A stretch of DNA of 64,000 nucleotides, from the NCBI GenBank assembly GCA_037179385.1, contig CM074180.1:24595455-24659454 (forward strand). Reading direction: 5' to 3'. The DNA is from Holothuria scabra. Its lineage: Eukaryota > Echinodermata > Holothuroidea > Aspidochirotida > Holothuriidae. A program made the position numbers and the translations under genes. Positions 58,101 through 64,000 of the stretch are shown here, piece after piece (position 1 is the first letter of the stretch; each line of letters begins with the position of its first letter). Under the pieces are notes generated by a model that saw nothing but the letters and a program-made list of their open reading frames with translations, was not told the origin of the DNA and ran no database searches.

Positions 58101-61100
58101 ATGATAAATTGAACAGATCTCCACAATAGATAAGTTTTAACAGGGTCTGTTGTATTCCCCTGATTACAGTTTATTCTCTCCACACTAGCTGACCACAGCT
58201 GATTATGAGACCACCTGCACAAGCACACAGTGACAGTACTGTGAATGCTTTGTTCAACCAGCTGTAACATAAAGAACCAGGTTAAATAGCCTGTATATAT
58301 GTGTAAGATAAGAACTGAACACACAACCAAGCACACTGCTATTAGTGCAATAAATAAACAACTAACCACTCAGCAGGCAAAATGAACTCAGCCCTAAAAA
58401 ACAGCTTTAAAACACAAATTAAATTTCCCATATTAGATTGCAAGTAGGTAGCTTTAAATGCTCTCCTCAAAAGCAATCATACACCAAAATTTCATCCCCA
58501 AATCTCCAAAAATGAGGAAGAAGAAGACTTTTGTTAAAAAGTTGACGCCATCTGCCCCATTTGATAACCTCACACATGTGTACATGTGTGAGCTAATAAG
58601 ATGAAAAGAAAATCTCTCTCACTGCACAAAGCAAGAGGCAAATAAATTAGTGTTTGCAAGGTACTAAAAAATAGGAACTGGGTACCTGATTGTCATACCT
58701 GTCGGGTACCGAGCTACAAGGTGTTACAGTGACTAAAAGACGAGAAAATTTTGCTAGGCATGCTCCACAATGCATCAGTGATATTTACAACTGTAGTGGA
58801 GAGGTAGCGATCACATTCACAAGTTCAAAAACATTTGATTTGTCACAAGGTTTTATCGTCTCTTGTTTCAAATCAAAATAACAAGTAAAAGAAACGTGAC
58901 AGAAAACAGTCAAATAGAAAATTAGTACTTCCCAAGGTCTATATCAATTTGATATTGGATTTTGGGACGCTTCCCTCCTTGAAAGCAAGTATACTAAGAA
59001 CTCGAAGCTTCTGTTTTATATCACCGATTTAAAAACATCAACCAATCAGAGCCCTGTATTATGGTATTCTCTTGCACGTCCAAAATTATGGAATTTAAAC
59101 AAACGATGTCATCCTTGTGAGCTTCGCTCACACTAATATACAATGAACGTTGGGATTATCACAAAAGGGCTATACATACGTTCCTATGTAGCCAGCCTTG
59201 TGTTGACATCCGGGCATGTTGACATCCGGGCATGTTATCATAGCTTTCATACTGTACATAAACTTTGTAGTATGCGTGAGTGCCATTTTGTGAATAACTA
59301 CGGCGTCATTACAAGTGATATCTTTGTACTTTACAGATAGCGGCAAAGCAGAAGCGTAGCCAGCGGGGGGAGGCAAGGGGGGCAGAGTGCCCCCCCACAG
59401 AAATTTTGGGGACGTGATGGGCGATGTTGAAAAAATGAAGGAGAGCTAAAAAAAAAAAATAAATAAAAAAAAAAGATAAACGGCAAGAGGAGGGAGGGAA
59501 TCGGGGCATTTTTTACAGTTTTTCGAGGGGGGGGTTTAAGTCGTTACGATAAAGTATGCAGTCCCCGACGGCGAATAGTCTCCTTGATGGTTACCTGTTT
59601 TTTGCTCTCAAGGGACAATTTCCCTAATAAGGACCCCAAATTTTCGGCGCGCTATACGCGCTGTAGATTCCCTCCAGTTTTTTTCAATACTTCCATTCCA
59701 CATATCTAGGGAGTGTAAGTCCTGCCAATTTACCAAGTAACGGGTAGGCAGAGTACACAGGTTTTGTAGAGGTCGTAAATTTCATCCCATATCATAAAGC
59801 CTAGTTGCTGTTCTCTTGTGTGTGTCTGCGATAGGTCAGTTGGTGAGCGACTCACTGAGCATAGTCTGGCTATTTTATCGGGTATTCCAGGTGGTTTCGA
59901 CACAATTTATGTTTTCCCCGATACGGTCTACAACAACTACAGTTTATATTTTTTTCTTTTTGTTCTTAATGATTACATACGCTATGTTATTTTTGTAAGA
60001 CTACCAAAAATTTTCGCACACTTTGCAATTTCACGATTCAGACCCAAAAGAACACTATCAGTGCGCAACTCGGCTTTTAAAATATTAAGTGATATGGTGC
60101 AAAATGTGCTCCAGGCTGCAATGACGTGGGATAGTTAGACTCCTTCCTATCCCCTTCTCACCACCCCCTAGACATAGGGCTGTCGGCTGTTCTGGTCGCT
60201 GGCATGGCCCGCCCCTCTGTCGGGAATAATCTGTCGCCTTCCCATAGTCGGTTTAGTTATTTTGGCTTTCAAAAGAGTTATTTCTGTGATAAAATCCAAA
60301 ATGTTCCGTACGCTTTGCACACTCTTCCTCAGTTCTGTTACCTAGAGCTAATGAAGTTTAAACCCTTCCCATCTTTTCAAGTAAATTAATAAGTAGAATA
60401 AATGGATTAATGTACATGTCGGAAATTTCATCTCATTTCGCAAAACTTAGTTAATAATCTCTTGTGTCAGTCATGCGGTACCGACTCGAAGAAGGAAGTA
60501 CAATATAAGTTGTGCCCGATAGGGCCCAAATGCCGGGACAATTGACCTATATACAAATTCTTTTTCTAGTGCGCACTTACCCTCGCCCAGACCTTAACAC
60601 AATTCCCTGGGGCCCCATTGACAGTAACCCTCTTACAGTCACACGCTTACTCTCGAGGGAATAAGGAAAACATTGATACAAGATTGAAAATGTCAAATAA
60701 TTCCAGCTTAGGTGTTAACCAGATCGCTCAATTTGATGTAAAATTGCAATTTAATCTCCTTGGGGAAGGAGGGGGAGAACCATGCCTGCTCCCCGTTCCT
60801 TCGCTTGGCTCCTCACTTGGCAGCTTCGCTCCCTCAAGAAAATGCCGCACCCCAGTGGCAGCGATGAAGAATATAAAAGTGGGGGCTAAAGGTAAGTTCA
60901 GACCCTTAATATTTGTCAAGTGCTCCAATTAAGAAGCAGGGAGAATTTCGAAGTCTGGCTGAACATATTCTTGCTTAGAACACTCGGGAAGTACCGTTTC
61001 CGGCCATCTGTGGGGTTTCTAAAACCAAAAATTTTCTTGTACGCTCCGCGCCAACCGATGGTGGCGCTCCGCTTAAATAGTCCTGTCGGTCAAGACTGGG

Positions 61101-63734
61101 GACGATGAGTCGACTTTGCCCTCCCACAAGAAAATCTTGGCTACGCCCCTGCGGCAAAGTGTGGATTTGCATTAAACTGACACGTTTAACCATTATGAAA
61201 TATTCGAGAATTATACTTCATATAAGACCATATACATGCAAGGCTCAGTTTACATAGTGAGCCGAACACTATGAGCATTGTCTTTGCAAGCTGGGTGGGG
61301 GTGACATAGCTGTCAATGTGATGTGTGAGAAGTAACTCACTACTTGATGATAAAGCAATCAGGCCGAATGCCAATGAAAATTTCAACTTTGAAAAATGAC
61401 GTACAAACAACTTTCAAACTTAAACATAATTTCTAGGCTTTCTTCATTCTCAGTCATGGAAAATGTTTACCAAATTGACAAAATATTTCAGTCCATTGCC
61501 GTGGGAAATGGTGTAAATGGGGTGATTCTTTTTGCATGCTGTATTTGGTGCTATGGCCGAGTGGATAAAGGCAGTGGCATTTGAACCCATGAAGCTAAGC
61601 AACTGGGATGTCTGGAGTTCTATTCCTGGCCAGGTCAAAGTAAGGTGGGTTTTTCATCCAAGAGCAATCTACAGTTTTCCCATCTGAACTGGCCTTTCAA
61701 AAAATACCAAATTTGATCCAAATTGTTGAATTGGTTGCCACGTGAAGTTGTAATTCACAAGCCAACGGCTTCTCCCACATTCGGGGTCGCTTTAGCATCA
61801 TAAAACAACTGCCCTTCAAGGCCTGATTATTATTATTTTTTAAGATTCAGGCAGTAGATTTGGGTCCAGGTAATACGATGGCGGGTGGGTACCCGGGTAA
61901 CCGTGCAAACACTAAAATAAGTCAAGCATACCTCAGTCAACACTGAAACTTTAATCTATTTAATCTCACTTTCACATTCCTCATTTTTACACTGTTTTTT
62001 AATTGTTTTATAAACTGTTTGTTTATTGTATTGCTTTTGAAATTAAAAAAAAAAACATTTAAGTTAAAGTAATCTGCTAAGTATTTTCACAATGTTTGTG
62101 GAAAAATGTATGTAAATCAGAGTTACACCAGCTCTGCCTAGGCATCATAAAGAAGGAGAGAAACCTTTAAGGAGGTGATTTTCAATTTTTAAAGGTAGTG
62201 TGACATGTCATCAGAATGACCTGACTTCACTGGTCAATAACAAAGTGACCTTTCCTGAGGGAAACCTGTTAGAATGATTTCAATATCTTTTAAGGTTCTC
62301 AAGAAAGTTCTTTTCAAAATTTGAATGTTTTTGAAGCAACTTGTTTCAAGGACACAATTTAAACTTCCAAAAACCCAAAGGACAAACAAATGTCACATAA
62401 GTCCTTGAAATGAAGATTGGACAGGCAAAGGACAGCATTAGCCATATGTGGCATGCCACTCTCATGACATCACAATACTGGCATATCGAGCTCCTATTTA
62501 TTAATGATAAAAAGCAAATCAGAAATTGTCCTGTAAAATGGTCAATTTTTGACAGATTTTGATGAAAATTACAGCTATTTCCTTGGCTTTTGATACTTTT
62601 TACATCAAGAACTCAATTTTGTCATTTTCATGTCACATGATCTTTAAGGAGAGAAAGACCAACATTGACAATGACCTGAATGCATTGGCAAGTATTAACG
62701 ATGAAGGAATTTCACTCCTAAAAATTTAACTTTGCAGGATTTCAGTAGCCACGTGAGAGAACTGTTCAACTGCGGTACCTTGGAATAAACACTAATGAAA
62801 TTTGGCTTACCTCATTGACTATGACTTCTGGTGAGAAGAACCCAGTTGTATCTAAACTTCCAGAGTATTGAGCATTCCCCTTCTGTGCTGCAACCTTTGT
62901 CTAAATTAACAAAAATTAAAGCAAATGTTGTGTATTTAAATTCTTCAGTTAAAAAATGATTGATTGGGGGAAAATAGGGGTGATGGGAATCAGAAGTTAA
63001 CAACAGTTACTACAGATAAAATGTACACGACCTGAAAGGGGTTTCCAAATTGATGTTCCAGATTTACAGTATGAGTAAAATGGCATTTTACAGTCCAGTT
63101 TCTATTAAACCAATTGGTTCTAGCTGGGCCGATCATAGCCCTTTTTCCAGTTGCAGCTCACTGGCTTTCTTTGAGAAATTCCTGGGGCAAGCTGGCTCTG
63201 GCCATACTGTCTGTAAATGACAGTTGATAGTTATACTACCGTAACTTCATTTTGTTGGGGTGGGGGTGATTTGGCATGATGGGAGTGGAAGGGGGGCTTG
63301 CCCCATTCCCTGTGGATTTTGATGTATATAAATTTGCACCGTATATCTTGTTCGAAATTTGGGGATTCAAAATAACACCCAACAATCACCTTTCATGTCA
63401 ATGACTCTTTCTTTCTGGAAAAGATACCATCCCTGTGAAAACGTGGGAGGGGGGGGGTTCAAAATTTAAGTCATAAACCAAACAAAATACAGCAGCAAGA
63501 ACAGTGAACTATATTGTGGAACAAAATAACATAGGAAAAGTTACAGGTTTGCTCTCTTTCGCTTAATTTCATAGATAATGTAACTTTTTTCTTGGAAAAA
63601 AATATTGCAACAATGCTACCTACCAGCTCTCGACGAAGCTTATCAATGTCTTTCTGGTAGCTGCGAACTTTTGACATCATAGGCAGACGATATCCTCCAG
63701 GGGCATTTCTAGCTTCTGTCTCCAGTGACTCTGT
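52045..63734 (-). CDS. VTI1B: VTI1B, Qb-SNARE, last five coding exons (5'-partial)
   Basis: Joining 63734-63624, 62900-62811, 57589-57416, 57056-56995 and 52144-52045 gives 178 codons plus stop with GT-AG junctions and consistent phase. It matches VTI1B from about residue 61 of the ~232-residue human protein (from memory). Visible: PMMSKVRSYQKDIDKLRREL at the end of the N-terminal helical domain, a variable linker, the SNARE motif (LERSHQIALETDEIGSGIID through SQSRKVIRSIGKR), and a C-terminal membrane anchor. The zero-layer position is Gln (GQKEQL, aligned to Gln53 of SNAP-25), which favours VTI1B over VTI1A, where I recall Asp. Known role: SNARE for late endosome/lysosome fusion with syntaxin 7, syntaxin 8 and VAMP8. 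The first ~60 residues should lie beyond 64000. Confidence 0.95.
52832..53070. repeat. intact copy of a repeat that acts as empty-site reference
   Basis: The run 'ggacaaaactgtt...ttgtccaagattgt' is duplicated as two halves at 54162-54312 and 56869-56967. At the point where those halves are split, this copy reads uninterrupted 'ttggttcccaaagaaaatggtgcg'. It lies in the last VTI1B intron, and its own ends ('ggacaaaact' / 'agttttgtcc') are inverted, so it may be a small MITE. Confidence 0.8.
54162..54312. repeat. left half of a repeat split by pearl-like copy 3
   Basis: From 'ggacaaaactgtcgagacac' to 'gttggttccgaaag' it matches 52833-52978. The right half resumes at 56869 ('aaaatggtgcatctcaaattggcc') and ends near 56967 with 'tagttttgtccaagattgt'. 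Confidence 0.85.
54313..56868. mobile_element. pearl/Helitron-like element, copy 3
   Basis: Begins AGAAAGCCAAAAGGCTTAGT and ends with the hairpin GATTCCTTGCC...GGCAAGGAATC. Two satellite blocks (54420-54660 and 56170-56780) flank about 1.5 kb of unrelated AT-rich DNA, followed by a CA microsatellite (about 56795-56823). It interrupts a repeat whose intact copy is at 52832-53070, so its borders are fixed to within a few A residues. It lies in the last VTI1B intron. Confidence 0.85.
56995..57056 (-). CDS. VTI1B: VTI1B exon with C-terminal part of the SNARE motif
   Basis: Acceptor cccttaatttcag at 57057; donor GAAAAG|gtaagt at 56994. Encodes LEDIDANISQSRKVIRSIGK plus two bases, the +layers of the SNARE helix just before the membrane anchor. 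Confidence 0.93.
57416..57589 (-). CDS. VTI1B: VTI1B exon with N-terminal part of the SNARE motif
   Basis: Acceptor gttatgtttag at 57590; donor GATAGG|gtatgt at 57415. Exactly 58 codons: NHDNSAREKLFEGTQILHQ, LERSHQIALETDEIGSG and DDLSGQKEQLIRTRDR. It contains the zero-layer Gln in GQKEQL. Confidence 0.95.
57590..59340. other. VTI1B intron, left part
   Basis: A 131-codon minus-strand frame (57974-58369) starts with a hydrophobic segment but has no homology I recognise and sits wholly within the intron. A 10-bp-stem inverted repeat 'ctcacacatg tgta catgtgtgag' lies at about 58570-58593. Nothing else assigned. Confidence 0.4.
59349..61151. mobile_element. 1.8-kb CAG-GCGTAGCC hAT-like element
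   Basis: Starts CAGAAGCGTAGCCAG, ends CTTGGCTACGCCCCTG, flanked by the exact 8-mer CGGCAAAG (59341-59348, 61152-61159). Subterminal G runs face the left end. Internal blocks such as 'gatggtggcgctccgctt' (about 61060) also occur at 36736 and 40560. The interior frames are broken; no transposase recognised. It lies in a VTI1B intron. Confidence 0.92.
61545..61845 (+). mobile_element. tRNA-derived SINE (Ser/Leu-like head)
   Basis: The head 'ggtgctatggccgagtggataaaggc' has an excellent A box, followed by an extended variable-arm region and a B box-like 'ggagttctattcc' (about 61614-61626). The body includes 'ggtgggtttttcatccaagagcaatc' and ends in an ATT-rich tail at about 61827-61842. The tRNA-like part is too diverged to be a functional tRNA gene. 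Confidence 0.7.
62190..62646. mobile_element. TAAAGGTAGTGTG MITE, copy 2
   Basis: Left terminus TAAAGGTAGTGTG is intact; the right terminus is decayed (CACATGATCTTTA). Internal blocks match 33963-34485 ('cttttacatcaaga', 'gtcctgtaaaatggtcaattttt'). Confidence 0.75.
62811..62900 (-). CDS. VTI1B: VTI1B linker exon
   Basis: Acceptor gttaatttag at 62901; donor AATGAG|gtaag at 62810. Thirty codons in phase 0/0 (TKVAAQKGNAQYSGSLDTTG, FFSPEVIVNE). This is the poorly conserved linker between the N-terminal domain and the SNARE motif, supported mainly by phase, splice sites and position. Confidence 0.85.
63075..63235 (-). repeat. SINE-body fragment
   Basis: 'ttttacagtccagtttctattaaaccaattggttctagctggg' and 'ttgcagctcactggc' resemble the body of the minus-strand SINE at 13440-13715 ('ttttatggtccagtttccaaccaactggtt', 'ttgtggctcactggcc'). 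No tRNA head seen here. Confidence 0.5.
63624..63734 (-). CDS. VTI1B: VTI1B exon, end of N-terminal helical domain
   Basis: Acceptor ttttgatgttag at 63735; donor GAGCTG|gtaggt at 63623. Thirty-seven codons: TESLETEARNAPGGYRLPMM then SKVRSYQKDIDKLRREL. The PMMSK-R-Y-KD--KL-RE pattern is diagnostic for VTI1B. Upstream exons are not in the window, apart from the doubtful candidate near 63900. Confidence 0.94.
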
Positions 63735-64000
63735 CTAACATCAAAAGCATGACAAATGATGTGAAAATTATGCCAACCACTTTACTCTAAAGGACATCAT
63801 TGTAACAGTGATGTTGATGTTAAGTGGCAGGTGCATGGATATGCCATACATGCAGAAAATTACATTTTTTAAATAGTTTATACTTAGACTTTATTCTGCT
63901 CCTGCTGCTCTTGTATGCTAGGTACTGGTGGTGGTGAGTTGATGGCATGTCGGCTTACATTCACTCTTTAAGTCGCTTTTGTGCAACATATTAACACTGA

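Noticed and set aside
57974..58369. 131-codon minus-strand frame with a hydrophobic start
   Set aside because: It lies entirely inside a VTI1B intron, on the same strand, with no splice support and no recognisable motif.
61545..61632. possible functional tRNA-Ser/Leu gene
   Set aside because: The A box is good, but the acceptor and anticodon stems do not pair and the B box is degenerate; a SINE body and tail follow.

Overview
The window is eukaryotic nuclear DNA: AT-rich, intron-rich and packed with transposable elements, with no operons, ribosome-binding sites or bacterial/viral gene arrays. I assembled two conserved animal genes by hand from splice sites and phase; both lie on the minus strand. 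JKAMP (MAPK8/JNK1-associated membrane protein) is complete: 8 coding exons, 28465 down to 14006, 312 codons plus stop. VTI1B (Qb-SNARE) is represented by its last 5 coding exons, 63734 down to 52045; its N-terminus lies beyond the right edge. Repeat style (~145-bp 'TGACCTTTGACCTCCACC' arrays, abundant TAGGCCTA palindromes, CAG-GCGTAGCC hAT elements, a foldback element resembling sea-urchin TU elements) suggests a marine deuterostome, most likely an echinoderm such as a sea cucumber. The species is an inference.

Layout. 0-9 kb: an intronless minus-strand gene of unknown function (769-1476), three exon-like minus-strand segments (5.8-8.4 kb), two inverted copies of a TA-flanked MITE (3678-4044, 8487-8850), and a 153-bp hAT MITE with an exact 8-bp target duplication. 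10-14 kb: hAT-family, PIF/Harbinger-like and SINE insertions downstream of JKAMP. 14-28.5 kb: JKAMP, whose introns hold two copies of a pearl/Helitron-like element; one of these contains a hAT element that itself contains a smaller hAT MITE. 28.5-42 kb: JKAMP 5' flank, a tRNA-derived SINE, several MITEs, and a mosaic of fragments of CAG-GCGTAGCC-type elements. 42338-48392: a 6.05-kb foldback element with long, internally repetitive inverted arms and an exact 9-bp target duplication. 48-64 kb: VTI1B, with a third pearl-like copy in its last intron and an 1.8-kb hAT element in a large intron.

The two recognised genes work in endomembranes (JKAMP in the ER membrane and ER quality control, VTI1B in late endosome/lysosome fusion). 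They are neighbours on one strand; there is no sign that they are co-regulated. The most informative non-genic result is an internal 'empty site': the intact repeat at 52832-53070 matches the two halves flanking the element at 54313-56868, which fixes that element's ends. I saw no intact transposase gene, CRISPR array, rRNA or standalone tRNA gene. All sequence comparisons were by eye; names of TE superfamilies rest on target-site length and terminal sequence only.
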